Part shown: piece after piece, positions 23,735 through 35,300 of the stretch
How the letters are laid out: the number at the start of each line of letters is the position of its first letter
Position numbering within the stretch: position 1 is the first letter of the stretch
Assembly: GCA_029339195.1 (NCBI GenBank)
Contig: JAPTJF010000395.1
Location: 1 to 60,450 of the forward strand
From: Micractinium sp. NFX-FRZ
Taxonomy: Eukaryota; Chlorophyta; Trebouxiophyceae; Chlorellales; Chlorellaceae
DNA: 60,450 nt
Reading direction: 5' to 3'
Notes under the pieces: generated by a model
Database searches by the model: none
What the model saw: only the letters and a program-made list of their open reading frames with translations
What the model was told of the DNA's origin: nothing
Program-made: the position numbers and the translations under genes

Positions 23735-26700
23735 ATGCGCAGAACTGGACAGTTTCTGGCACTTTTGGCGTGCCTAACTCTAGCGAGTGCAAATATGCTC
23801 GGTGAGCGCTCTGTCCTGCCCTATCGGGCCCCCTGATGTCGCAAATGCTCTCTGGGTCGCACCGACACCCACAGACCCCCTCCCGCCAAGCCCTCTGGCG
23901 CCCAGCACGTTTTGTTGGGGGCAAGGCCGCCCGACTGCCCTCGGTTGCGCTTTATTCCCAACACGAGGCTGCCCAGCGGGCCGCGAGTGGCGCGAGGTTG
24001 TCGGGCGGCGCTTGGCTGGCACACCGCCCCCTCGCCAGCCGCCTCCCGCCCGCCGCCCTACCCGGCCCGGACCTGTCCGTGTGCCACCCACACGCCCTGC
24101 TGCCTCTCACAGTGGGCTTTTACTCCCTCTGCAGCAGGCGGGTTCAAGAAGGTGGACGTGGGGGAGAACGACGAGCGGGTGGAGAAGGCGCGCGGCGTGG
24201 CGGAGGCGGGCCTTGTTGAGAAGCTGGGCGCAGCACCCACCCGCGTCGAGGTGCTCGCAGCGGAGACCCAAGTGGTGGCAGGTGGGTAGGGCGGGGGGCG
24301 CCACACATGTTGCATGTGCGGCAGCTGCTTGGAGAAGCCTCTGCTGCGTGGGCTGCTGACCAGCAGCAGGGCGTGCAGAGAGGTTACCACTCGCAGCGCT
24401 ACACAGTTCGTCGGCCCGGCGACATCCCCGCCAGCTGCCCGCCAACCTCCCGCCTCCGCCAGCCGCCTCTGCCTGCCGCCGCCCTGTATCATCCTCTGCT
24501 CGGGTCTCATTCAATGCTCTGTTTGTTGTGTCTGGGCAACACTCCCCCGTCCGCAACAGCCTCTCCACCGACCGGCCATCCAACCCATCCCCTAGCATCC
24601 CCGCCAACCCCGTTCCGACCGCCACCCCCATCACCTGCAGGCACCAACTTCAAGCTCACCCTGAAGGTGGACGTGGCTGGCACGGGGGTGAAGTACTACG
24701 AGGCCAAGGTCTGGGGTGAGTGTGCCAGCTGCCTGGCTCGGGTCACTTCCGAGGTACTTTGGAAGTTGTGGAAAGCCCCCAAGTGTTGTGGGCAAGGGGG
24801 GAGACCGGCCATGAGGCGTACGTTTGGGGGCTCAGCCACCTGCTCCTCTTCTCCCCTCATCTGCAGAGAAGCTGCCAGCGCACGGCGGCGCCACAAGAGC
24901 TCTCCAGCTTGTGCCATCTTGATACCCTCCCCTGCCTAACTCACAGCCCACTCTGCCCTGCCCTGCCATGCTCCCCCCCTGCTCCCCCCCCTGCTCCCCT
25001 CCTGCCTGCAGAGAAGCCGTCTGCCTACGGCGGACCCCCGGAGCTCTCCAGCTTGTGCCCTGCCTTGTTGCTACCCTGCCCTGCCTGACTGACAGTCTTG
25101 TCTCTGCCCTGCCCTGCTCCTCCCCTCCCCTGCTCCTCCCCTGCCTGCAGAGAAGCTGCCTGCCTACGGCGGCGCCATGGAGCTGTCCAGCCTGCAGGAG
25201 ATCCCGCCCGAACAGGTGCTCTGAGGCCGCTGCTTCTGAGGCACTGCGTGCGCCTGAGGCCGTTGTTCCGAGGCACTGCTGCTGCTGCTGCTGGGAACCT
25301 GGGCTGGCTGGCTGGCTGGCTGTCGGGCTCCTCTCCTGGCTGGCCTTGAGATTAGTTGAGACGGACAGGCAGACTTCCCCGCCCCGCCTGCCCGTGCACG
25401 GGAGCCGCCACTTTTCCGCAGCCTGCCTCGAGAGCTCCTGTCCACCACAACTGTAGCAGCGTCTGTATGAAAGTGTGCATTCTGCATCCCCGCCTCCCCT
25501 TGCAATCGTCTCCCATCTCCCTCCCTCCTCCCATCTCCCTCTCATGTTCAACTGGGCATGGCCTGGCTTGAGCTTCCCTTCTGCCTGCGCCTCGGCCACT
25601 CGGCCTTGCCCCGCTCTGTGTAACACACGCTGCTAGGCCACCGTGCCACGCTGGCTGCCAACGCGGCACAGGGGCCGGCAGGGCGTGTTGCACATGCAGA
25701 GCAGCCAGGCGGGGGAGTGCAGCGGGTAGGCCGGCAGGGCAGCTTTTGCTGGCGGTGCTGCAGCTGCTCCACGGCCACTGCGGCTGAGCAATGCCGAGCG
25801 GCTGCTGCGTTGCAACACTCTGTGGGGCAGTCCTGCTGGGGGCTGTCGGTGGGTGGCGCCTGCCTTTCGAAGAGCGGGGGGCACGCTCCCTCCCCGCTGC
25901 AGCCCAGCCACCCTTGCCCCAATCTGACACTGCAGCCCGCTGATGTGGGGCGGCTGTCTCCTGGCTTGCGCCACGCGCTCGCCCAGCTCTGAAAGTGGCG
26001 GCCGGGGAGCTGGCTGCTCCATTCTTGCCCCTCCCTTGTGACCCCGCTCCGCCGACCTCAGTCGTGCTCCCCCACCCCAGGCAACCTGCCCCACCCCTGC
26101 CCCGTCTGCAGGCGGCTACACCTGGTGTTTGGGCCCTACTCCTGATGTCAAAGGCTCCTGCTGACTCCCCGTTGTCCCCTGTCAAGTGCAGGCGGGCAAA
26201 GGGGTGGCAAGGGGGTCCATCCCTTCGCACTCCTTTCCACCCCCTCCTCTGCAGTTCGGCTGACGGGCTCAGCAGGCGCCGCCGCAGCGCAGCACGCACC
26301 CTCCCAGAGTACTGACCCTCTTAGCACCAGCCCCTGCTTACAGGCGGGCGTGGCGGGCGCAGCGGGCGCGGGTGCAGCCGACGAGTTCTTCCAGAACCCC
26401 GAGGTCGACGACGCTGCTGCGTACGCTGTGCAGCAGCTGAGCTCCCAGTCCAACAGCCTCTTCCCCTACACCCTCAAGAAGGTGCGCTGCTGCGCTGTGC
26501 CATGCTGCGCTGCGCTAGCTGCGCTCTTTCTTGCCAGTGCGCTGCCGCCGGCACGCCCCAGTGGCGGAGCACCCCATGTGCCTGCCGCCCTGGTCTGTCC
26601 GCCCACCGCCCCACCCGCCCCACCGCTCTCGCCCCGTGCAGGTCCTCAGTGCGCGCTTTCAGAAGGGCAGCAATGGCGGTGTGACCCACCTGCTGAAGCT

Positions 26701-27159
26701 GCAGCTGTCTCACGGCACCATGCCTGATCAGGTGTACGAGGTGGGTCAAAATAGGAAAGTGGTTGAATAGCTGTGGATGGGGTAGGTTGGTGAGCCGCTG
26801 GGTGTTCGTTACCCACCTACTCAAAGCTGCAGCTGTCTCACGGCACCATGCCAGAACAAGTGTATGAGGTGGGTGACTTTTAGAATAGGAAAGTGGTTGG
26901 ATAGCTGTGGATGTGGGTAGGTTTTTCTTGGTCAGGAGAGTTCTTTTGGCTATGGAGAGTGGATGACTGCGGATGTGGGTAGGGTCGCACGCCCCCCCCT
27001 GCCTACCACCACTATGGGTACCACCACGCCTCTTCTCCCGTCTCCCGCTGACACACGCTGCGCTGCGCTGCGCCGTGCTGTGCTGTGCTGCAGGTGGAGG
27101 TGGACAACCCAGGCGGCAGCTACGCCCTGAAGAACAGCAGGCAGGTCATGAAGGAGTGA
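23735..27159 (+). CDS. secreted two-domain phytocystatin (cysteine-protease and probable legumain inhibitor)
   Basis: Seven exons: 23735-23801, 24135-24281, 24641-24715, 25151-25215, 26344-26481, 26642-26740, 27094-27159. They sum to 219 codons (218 residues). Residues 1-20 are a signal peptide (MRRTGQFLALLACLTLASA). The cystatin domain has the N-terminal GG (24-25), the reactive loop QVVAG (68-72) and KYYEAKVWEK. The usual PW of the second hairpin is replaced by LP, so papain-family binding may be altered. The second half (about 119-218) matches the C-terminal extension of plant phytocystatins: QQLSSQSNSLFPYTLKKV, with SNSL at 154-157, the motif that in plants inhibits legumain (C13) proteases. 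Exon 2 lacks an obvious LARFAV helix sequence (ARGVAEAGLVEK instead). Introns hold duplicated exon pieces. The gene shares a divergent promoter with MYB3R. Polyadenylation is probably at the TGTAA at 27722. Confidence 0.88.
24861..25215 (+). repeat. cystatin exon 4 present in three tandem copies
   Basis: CTGCAGAGAAG, the acceptor and start of exon 4, occurs at 24861, 25006 and 25145 (units of 145 and 139 bases). Copy 3 is the exon used (25151-25215, EKLPAYGGAMELSSLQE). Copy 2 reads EKPSAYGGPPELSSL in frame. Copy 1 has an extra base after GGA. Copies 1 and 2 keep the acceptor but lose the QEIPPEQ end and its donor. Confidence 0.85.
26811..26935 (+). repeat. partial copy of cystatin exon 6 with its donor
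   Basis: The stretch repeats exon 6 from THLLKL to the donor plus about 60 intron bases, offset by 128 bases. It encodes LSHGTMPEQVYE against LSHGTMPDQVYE in the real exon. Differences within that piece fall almost only at third codon positions. An in-frame CTGCAG inside the copy could act as acceptor. A shorter third remnant of the intron part lies near 26946-26985. Confidence 0.8.
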
Positions 27160-27721
27160 GAGGGCAGCGGCCCAGGGGGGCCGCCCTGCGGGCACAGCGC
27201 CCCAAAGCGCCTCCCAGCGCGCCTCCCCAGGCCGTGTCGTGCCGCCATGCAGCCTGCCGCTGCCTCAGCACGGCGTGCAGGCAGGCTGGTGTGGCCCCCT
27301 GCTAGCGGCTGGCTGCCCCCGGAGACCATCTTCTCAGATAGCGGCGCCAGCTCACCCCTCAACTGCTCCCCTTGGCTTAGCCTTAAATGGGCTGCCGCCA
27401 ACCATCGTTCATAGCTTACTCACTAGCTTCAGGGAAGGCATCCATCTGCAACCTGCTTTTGCCCTCCCATCACAGAAACACATCCACAACACGGGGGGCA
27501 CCCCAGCCCCCACATGTAGCCTGCTGTGCTTTGCTCTGCCCCGTTGTTTCAATGCCTGTACCCCCCACCCAGCCTGCCATGCCGTGCTTCCTCCCTGCCA
27601 GCATCGAGCACCAGAATCACGCCTGTGCCCACCCGCCTGCCCCTCGGGCAGCACCTGTCCCCATGCACGTGCCCCACCTCTGCAGCTCCCTGCTCCATGC
27701 TCGACACACATGTGACCCCCC

Positions 27722-27726
27722 TGTAA
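27722..27726 (+). terminator. TGTAA polyadenylation signal, cystatin gene
   Basis: First TGTAA after the cystatin stop codon, 563 bases downstream. It implies a long 3' untranslated region lying inside the left inverted-repeat arm. The same signal is kept in the right arm on the opposite strand (54697-54701). Confidence 0.5.
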
Positions 27727-28387
27727 CTGATACTCAAGTCGCCCTGTTGCCCTGACGCCAGACGTCAGCAGGGAGGGGATGGACCCGGTTTCAGCAGACC
27801 ACTCTCCAGCTCAACGGCCGCCAGCTGGCCTTGCAAGGGTGCAGGGAGAGGGGCAGCGTGGGGTGTATGTGCCCCCACCGCGGGCCATGCATCTCAAGCG
27901 TTGACAAGACGCAGCCCTCCCTTGCTGGCAAAGCTTTGCCTGGTAGCCTGGAGTAGCGGCAGGTCCAAGGGAAGCGGCCTTGCCAACCAGCGCGTGCCTG
28001 TTGCATTCAGCCCCTGCGCTTCCCTTGCCTTGACGGCCGGAAGTGCGGCAAGCTTGAAAAGTGGTGGCTTCAAATTGTAAGCAGCACAGAGTTCTGCAAT
28101 GGTGCAGGACTTCGCGTTTGGCGGCGTACGCAGCGCAGGCGTGTGGACACAGCAGCGGCAGGGCACTGGGGGGCAGCTGCGCGGGGTTCGACGGCACGAG
28201 TCAGGGCTGCTGAGGCATGCCCTGTGTGCCAGGGCCTTATGCAGAAGCAGACTGCGCGACAGTGTCACACAACCGTGGGATGTGCTTGCAGACGCCCAAC
28301 CTTGGTGGCCAGGTTTTGCCACAGCAACACTCGTGGTGCCCAGGCGAGGTCACGGTCCCGCCGCCGGAGCCACCTGGCTCCAGCTGG

Positions 28388-28621
28388 CAAGCGCTTGAAG
28401 GGGGCAAGCGCTTGGCAAGGGTAAGCGCTTGGCAGGGGGTAAGCGCTTGGAATGGGCAAGCGCTTGGCAGGGGTAAGCGCTTGGAGGTGGCAAGCGCTTG
28501 GCAGGGGGTAAGCGCTTGGAATGGGCAAGCGCTTGGGAGGGGTAAGCGCTTTGTAGGGTAAGCGCTTGGAGGGCCAAGCGCTTGCAAGGCGAAGGCCAAG
28601 CGCTTGGAGGACCAAGCGCCT
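28388..28621. repeat. minisatellite of palindromic AAGCGCTT units (left arm)
   Basis: Thirteen perfect copies of the palindrome AAGCGCTT and one variant, spaced about 16-19 bases, with G-rich spacers such as GGCAGGGGT and GGAATGGGC. Frames through it are open on several readings and give KRLP/QAL-type repeats, but nothing suggests translation. The array lies past the likely 3' end of the kinase-like gene. Confidence 0.9.
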
Positions 28622-28945
28622 GCCACCACCCTATAGCCTGGCGCTACAGCCACGCCGCCCTGCTGCCGCCGCCCTGCTACCGCACCGTGCCGCTCGCCGC
28701 ATCGGCAAAACGTGAGAGAGATGGAGTTAGCAGCTTTGCCGTGAATAACTCCAAGCAGGTTATACATGAGTGATGAGCTGCGGCCAAAGCGCCCCAAAGC
28801 GATCCCCAACGCGCCTCCCTAGGCTGTCCCGTACCGCCATGTAGCCTGCCGCTGCCGCAGCGCGGCACGCATGCGCTCTGGCGCGGTCACCACTAGCTGT
28901 ATTTCTTCAGATCCTGCCACGTGAACATGCTCTGTTGGATGAAAG

Positions 28946-28950
28946 TTACA
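28946..28950 (-). terminator. probable TGTAA signal of the first kinase-like gene
   Basis: TGTAA on the minus strand, within GCGCTGTAACTTTCATCC, about 380 bases beyond the last recognised coding exon. It is conserved in the right arm at 53511-53515. It suggests that the gene ends before the AAGCGCTT array and that any last small exon lies between 29328 and 28950. Confidence 0.45.
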
Positions 28951-29327
28951 GCGCACTGTGTACTACAACATCTCCGAGATGTACTGAGGGACATGTTGCC
29001 CAGACTCACAGGCAGGCACGGCACGGGCACCGCCGGTCCGCCAGTGCAGCCTGCTGAGCACACCCTATGTGTAGGAGCGCTGCAGCAGGGGAGTGGACAC
29101 GCTTTGAGCAACAGAAGGTTCCACCCACGGCCCACAGAAAACCCAGAGGCTGCGCGTGCTGCACGGCATGCAGGCAGGCTCCAGCAATCAAATGCCGAGT
29201 GCAGCTGGCAAGCCAAGCGGCATGGCAGTGCGACAGTGGCGGGAGAGGTGGTGGTCCAAGCCTTGACAAGGCCATCTGCTGAGCATGATGTCACAGCATG
29301 TCACAGCAATCAGCACGAGCACAGGCT

Positions 29328-32300
29328 TCAACACGGCCGCACCTTTGCCGGGGAATCGTGGAACTGCGTTGCTGCCGCTGATGCCGCCACATAGGCGGCC
29401 TTGGTCGGCCCGCCAGAAGCTCCGTGGTCAGCCGGCGAGGCGGGGAAGGCGCGGCTGCCGGCAGGGGCACCGCTGCCTCCGCCAGGTGCGCTGGAGAGCA
29501 GAGGGCCAGCAAACAGTTGGGCGGCTGGCGGCGGCCGAGGCAGCCGCTCGGAAGCTGCCGGGCCAAAGGCAGCAGCAGGCGGCGCAGCCCAGCGGAAGCG
29601 AGTGTCTGTGCCGCAGCCGCCGCTCGGTGCAGGTGTTGTGTTGTCAAGCCGCCGCCGTTTGGAGGGGGAGGCACACACACCCTCCTCCTCTGCTGCTGCT
29701 GGTGCCACATGCACCAGTGGCGCAAGCGGTGGCTGGGCTGGACTGGGGCTTGGGCCGCCCACAGCTGCCACCGCCACTCGCTGTGCTCTTATGCCTCCTG
29801 CGGCCTGACCGTGGAAGGCCGTGACGGGCGATGCAGCCAGCGCCGCCGCCTGGGGTGCTGGCACCATCCCACCAGCACTCGTGCGCTGCCGCTGCCGCTG
29901 CTCCATGGTGCCCTCAAGAGGCACGCAAGCAGGCTGTGCTAATGCTCCTGCTCCTGCTGGCGGCGCTGCCTCGGATGAGCCGACAGCCGCCTTGCCCTCC
30001 AGCCCTGCAGCGCCACGTGGGCTCTGCTGTGGCCGCTGAAGCACCAGGGAGCACATGGCGGCTCCCGGCCTGCAAACCGACTCCGGCGGCTCTGCAGCTG
30101 CCGCAGCAGGCGCCAGGGCAGGTGCTGCCACCGCAGCTGCCAGTGCCGGCTCGGCGGCTGCCACGGCAGCTGCTGGCGCCGGTCTGGTGCCAGCAGCAGG
30201 GCTGCTGCCTGGCGGGGCTGCTGCCAGCAGGCGGCGGGCCAGGTGCTCAGGAATGGCGAAATGCTTAGCAGGGGCACAGCCGTGGTCTTCTGGATCAGCC
30301 TGAGGCTTGTAGCACTGCAGTAGGGGGGCCGTCAGCGGGTGGCAGGGCAAGCAAGTCAGCGGCAGGCGCGCATGCCACCCGCACCCGCAGCCTGCGCCGC
30401 CTGCCGTCCAACGCAGGCGCACGGTGGGAGCAGGTGCTGAGACTACAAGCCTCGCTGGCTGTGCCAGTACTCCATCCCAGCTGCCGTGCTGCAACGTGGA
30501 CTTGAAATGTAATTGGAATTTGAAACTGCTTGGCTGGCTGAGCACATGCAGGTGCATAACAGCGGCCTGCCCGCCCCACCTGCGCAAGCTCTCGCAGCAG
30601 CTGGGCGTCCTTCTCTGCCTGCTGCAGCTTGGCACGGTGCTCCTGCACCAGCGCATCCACCTCAGCGCGCGTGCTGGCATGGCCCACGACGCGCTGTGCA
30701 CGCTGCAGTGGGGAAGACGGGCAGCAGCACGGCAAGCTGTGATGCCAGTGTGGCAGGCTACAGTATGCACCTCCTCAGCTGTTCAAGTTTGAACAAGTTC
30801 AACCCAGCTTGCCACCATATCACCTGAACCTAGGCACGTGCATGCACCTGCATACCCATACACAGCACGGTGCCCTTGTCCAACTGAAGGTAGTTAAGGA
30901 AGCCCACTGCAGTGCCACATCTCACCTGGACAGCCTGCTGCCAGCCCATGGAAGCACAGCGCAGTGGGAGCAGAGGCTCAGGCTCCCCGACACCCACAGC
31001 GCCCTGCACATGTGTGGAAGAAAGCGCGATGGTTCAACGCCACCAGCCAACCGGTGCTTGAGTGCCAGCGCGAGCACTTGTGGCTGCGAGTCAACAGTAC
31101 TCAAAAGCATAGCCCCACAACACCTGCCGAGGCAGCAGCTGCTCCCGTTGCTCGCCTGCCAGCTTGCACGCTGTGGCAGTACGCTTCAGGCCCGAAGCAG
31201 CGCACCTGCGCCTTCATGGCCGCCACCAACGGGTGCCCCTGCTGCATGAAGTTGGCCGCCAGCCAGGCCAGCTCCGGGTCCTGCGCACACAAGGGGCATG
31301 CACCGGGGCGTGCGACTCTCTGCCTGAACAGTTCGCACGTGTGTGTGTGCTCACCTTATGCAGAGCATGGCGCTCGAAGCAGCCGGGCCCGCAGACACCA
31401 CGCATGCCGCCAGCTGGCGGTGCCGCCCACCCACCCACCTGCTGCTGCTTGTTGTCCAGGCAGCTCAACTCCAGCAGGCGTCGGTGCAGCTCCACCATGC
31501 TCGCCACCAGCGACTGGCAGGCAGACGACAGTGCCTGCTCAGCTGACACATCAAGCGGCACATCCTGCAGTGGCGGGAGCAGGAGTGCGGTGAATTGTGA
31601 GGCAGGCAGATGCCACGCGGCAGAGCGGGGAGCGGGACGTGAATGAGGTTGCCCCCCCGCGGGACTCACAGCTACACCACACCAAACAGACACAATCCAC
31701 TCTGCCCATGCATCCATCTCACCTTTGCGGCCTGAACAATGCGCGCCCACAGCTGTGCCACTTGGAGCATCTGTGCCTCCTCTGGCCGCAGGCAGGGCAG
31801 GCGCCCCACGTGGTCCTCTGACCGGTAGTCACGGCAGCCTAGCAGCAGGGCCCACGCACCCAGCCACGACACCTGCGGCCAGCACGGGAGCAGAGGGATT
31901 GCACTGGCATGGATACTCCCGGAAGCCGCCCGGCCGTGCATGCCTTGCGCAGACTAATGTAAGAGCTACACTCGACTGGAGGGCACCGCCACAACATAGT
32001 TCAGCCAACCTGCTGCTGCAAGGACTTCACTGCACCCGCTGGCGCCGACACATGCCGGCCCCCAGCACTGGCGGCACACACTCACTGGCAGGTGCCTCTG
32101 GGTCCTGGGCTTGATACGGCGGCCTTGCTGGTGCGCCCTGAGCACCTCCACCACCAGGCGCCTCATGAACTGAACGCCCTGGGACCTGCAGGCAGGCTGG
32201 GCAGGAGGGCAGGAGGGCAGGAGGGCAGGCCAAGCGCTGAACGCCCTGGGACCTGAGAGCGACAGCGGCCAGCAAAAGGCGGACTGATTGTGAGCTCAGC

Positions 32301-35300
32301 GTGGCATGAAAGGTGGCCAGGTGCTGTAACAGTTGCCGTACTCGTACCAGCAGTGCATATGCAACCTCTGTGGCGTTCCCTCAGCCACACAGGTGCTGCC
32401 CCCCACCATCAGCAGCCCCCCAGGCTTACCTGTCAGCATCAATCCCCAGCAGCAGGATGAGCTCGGCCGCCGGCACAGCCGCGCCCTCTGCCACCAGCCA
32501 CATCTGCAAGAGCGCCCCAGCAGGCACCATGCCAGCATGAGGGCAAGTTGCTAGGTGGGTCTGATTGGAACAAAAGCATGCCAGGCAGAGCCAAGCACGT
32601 GGGGCGCCCTTGCCGGGTGCATGCAGCCTGCCGGGGCTCCGCACTCTGCCTCCGTGGACGTCAAGGGAACAAAGAAACTTCACTGTATATACTGATGCAA
32701 ACCCTCCGCCCCGCTTGCCTCTGCAAATATGAAGCAGAGGGAGTAGAGGTCGGCCTTGGGGTCGTACCGCCCGCTGTACACAGACATGGAGCCCCACAGC
32801 CAGGTGCCAGCCAGGTGCGCCCTGCAGCCAAGCAAGGGCAGGGCAGGGCATGGCGCTTTGAGTCGGCCAGGTGAGGGCCTGGTGGGCTCAACACTCTCCC
32901 AGCGCCATCTCTATGTTGGTTGAAGGTAAAGAAAGGCCCATGGAGCCATCAGGACATCATGTGTGAAACAGGATGAGAATGGGGTCGAAACAGAGGTGGT
33001 CCGGGAGCAGCGGGGTGGATCGAGACCAACCGCCTGCCGGCTGCACAGGTGCCGGCGCTAAGCAGCAGCTGCTCAATTTAGCAGGTGCCTCTGATGAAGA
33101 TGCTTGTATTGAAGTTGATGCAAATGCAATACTGATGCCAATGCTGAAGCTCACCTTGGCTGGCTCTTGAGCACGCTGATGGGCACGGCCATGCCAGGGT
33201 CGGACAGCAGGAGGCGCAGGGGGCCGTCGGGGCAGGTGTCGTCGACGAGCAGGTTGTTGGGGGTCTGAGGACGGCATGGCGGGGAGACGAGGAGACACCA
33301 CGCTCAAAAGCAGTTGAGCAGGCTTCATGGCAAGCTCAGCTGGCATCCAAGGCGGAGACCCAAGCCGGAGACCAACCACCCACCCGTGCAAACTGGGAAC
33401 GCCTGTTCCTTCAAAGCCTCGCAGGCCTGCGAAGTGCAGCGCCCCCCAGCAGTGACAGCAGCAGCGGTGGTAAGGCGGCTGCGATTCTTTTTTTTGGTTC
33501 CGGGCACCCCCCCCCGCCGAAAATTTTAGAAAAACTGCACGTACGTAGCTTGTTGTGGCAGGTGAAAAGGTGTACTGCCGCTGGCGGCCAGCTGTACCGC
33601 TGGGGCAGTGGGGCCTCGAAAACGCGTTTGAGGAACTCAGGTGGGCATTCTGTGCCCTAAATTACTTGACTTATATAAAATCATGTCGTCTGGCTGCGAC
33701 AGCGAGCTCTACGTGTTCAGCACGCAACATCGGCGAATGTCGTTGTCATGCGAAAAGCGGCCCCGCTTCCCTTGCCTAACCGTTGGATAGCTGCGTCTAG
33801 CATCATGTGCCGGACGGTTGGCTACGATGCGCGTGTGGAGGATCACAGGTGCGCTGCCCAGCGCCCCGCCCCGCCCTGCCCCGCCAGCGCCCTGCTGCCG
33901 CTGCTGCCCCGCCGGTGGCAGCAGCAGCGTAGCTAGACACGAGGATCGCGGTGGCGGAGGCAGGAAAAAACAAGAAGCGAGACGCTTCTGGCAGCACTGC
34001 TGGTGGTAAGCGGGGGCACCGGCACTGCTGGTGGCAAGCGGAGGCACCGGCAGTGCTGCCAAGCGGGGGCGTGGCCGCTTGGCCGCGCACCTTCCCTTTT
34101 GTTGTTCCACTACTTCTCACTTTCAGTGTTCCCTGCCTGGTGCGCCTCAACACAGCACACCGTGTTCATGTCAACCTCTGGCCCCCCAGCTCCCCTGCTG
34201 ACAACACGGTTCCCCTACGGAACCAGTGGCTACGTACGGAAACACTCCCCTCCCCCCCGCCGGCGGCGGGCCTCCAAAGTGCCCGGAACCAAAAAAAAGA
34301 ATAGCAGCCGCCTAAGCCTCACCAGGTCCTGCACCATCAGCTCGCACCCTACAGTGGTGTGCATCTTGTGCAGCTCGCCCAGCAGGGTGGCCAGCTCGCC
34401 TGCGGGAGAATGGGGGGCGGAAGCCCAAGGGGCGCTCCCCGTTCCATGAGCCGCTGCGACTCGGTCTGGGTGGCTACTGTTAGGGTGCTACTAAGGAACA
34501 GAAAGGATCAGGCAATGGTACGGACAGTATTTACGGCGCCCGCTCCAATAGGGGGGCAGGCAGGACGCATGGCGTGGCACGGCAGCATGCCGCCACGTGC
34601 TGGTGCCACCTGGCGCACAGCACACAGCAGCAGCGGCGGCCCCACCTGAGAGGAAGCGCATGTCCATGGCTGCCTGTGCCACAGGCTCTGGGGCACGCCT
34701 GCAAGCACCCAAGCGCATCCCACGGGGGCTAGGCAGCACCGGTCAGTGAGGGCGGGCAGGTGGAGCTCATGTGCTGGCGGGCAGACACCCCTGCCAGGCA
34801 CCGTCATGCGGCTCCCACGCCTGCATCGACTCCCAAGCGGCAGCGGGTGGAGTTGGGGAGCGGTGCGCCCCCAGCCCAAACCGGCGCTGCTGGCTGGGTG
34901 GGTGGCCTACAAGGGCTGCCCTGCTGCCTCTCACCGGTGGCAGATATCCTTGAGCAACGACGAGAGGGAGCCATGCTGGTAGGCAGGCATCATGTAGGCA
35001 TGGGTGGGCTGCAGTCAGACGGCAGTCAGGAGGGGGCGTGGTCAGCGGGGTAGCGCGATGTTTGGCATGGTACAAGGCTAGTGAACAGGCTGCCTAGGGC
35101 TGGCTAGCCAGACGTAAGTTTTGGCTGAAAGCAAGACAGCCCAGGCAGCCCCACCTTCCACCAGCGGCGCGCGCGGACGGCTGAATCGTCCCACCACTCG
35201 CCGCTCCAGCGCACAACTGCCAGCGGCCGCACAACACGCGCTCCGCAGCCCGAGGCGTGCAGCTTGCACAGAGTGTTGACCTCCATGCGCAGCGCCCGCG

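Larger units (their letters stand above)
27165..30438. repeat. left arm of a 3.2-kb inverted repeat
   Basis: This stretch is present again, reversed, at about 52029-55235. Matching landmarks in order: the AGCACCTGCTCCCACCGT edge (30438 / 52029), the tail exon of the kinase-like gene (30313-29328 / 52150-53132), the TGTAA near 28950 / 53511, the AAGCGCTT array, and the cystatin 3' region with its TGTAA (27722 / 54701). The inner edge is sharp. The outer edge fades just after the cystatin stop codon. The left arm thus covers the gap where the cystatin (+) and kinase-like (-) genes converge. Confidence 0.85.

Noticed and set aside
28388..28621. CRISPR-like array of short palindromic repeats
   Set aside because: The conserved unit is only 8 bases and spacers are 8-11 bases of related G-rich sequence. 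No cas genes are present and the genome is eukaryotic. It is a minisatellite.
28237..28809. Open frame through the AAGCGCTT array with ALTPAKRLP-type repeats
   Set aside because: All repeats of a unit without stop codons stay open in several frames. There is no start, splice or conservation of frame between arms.
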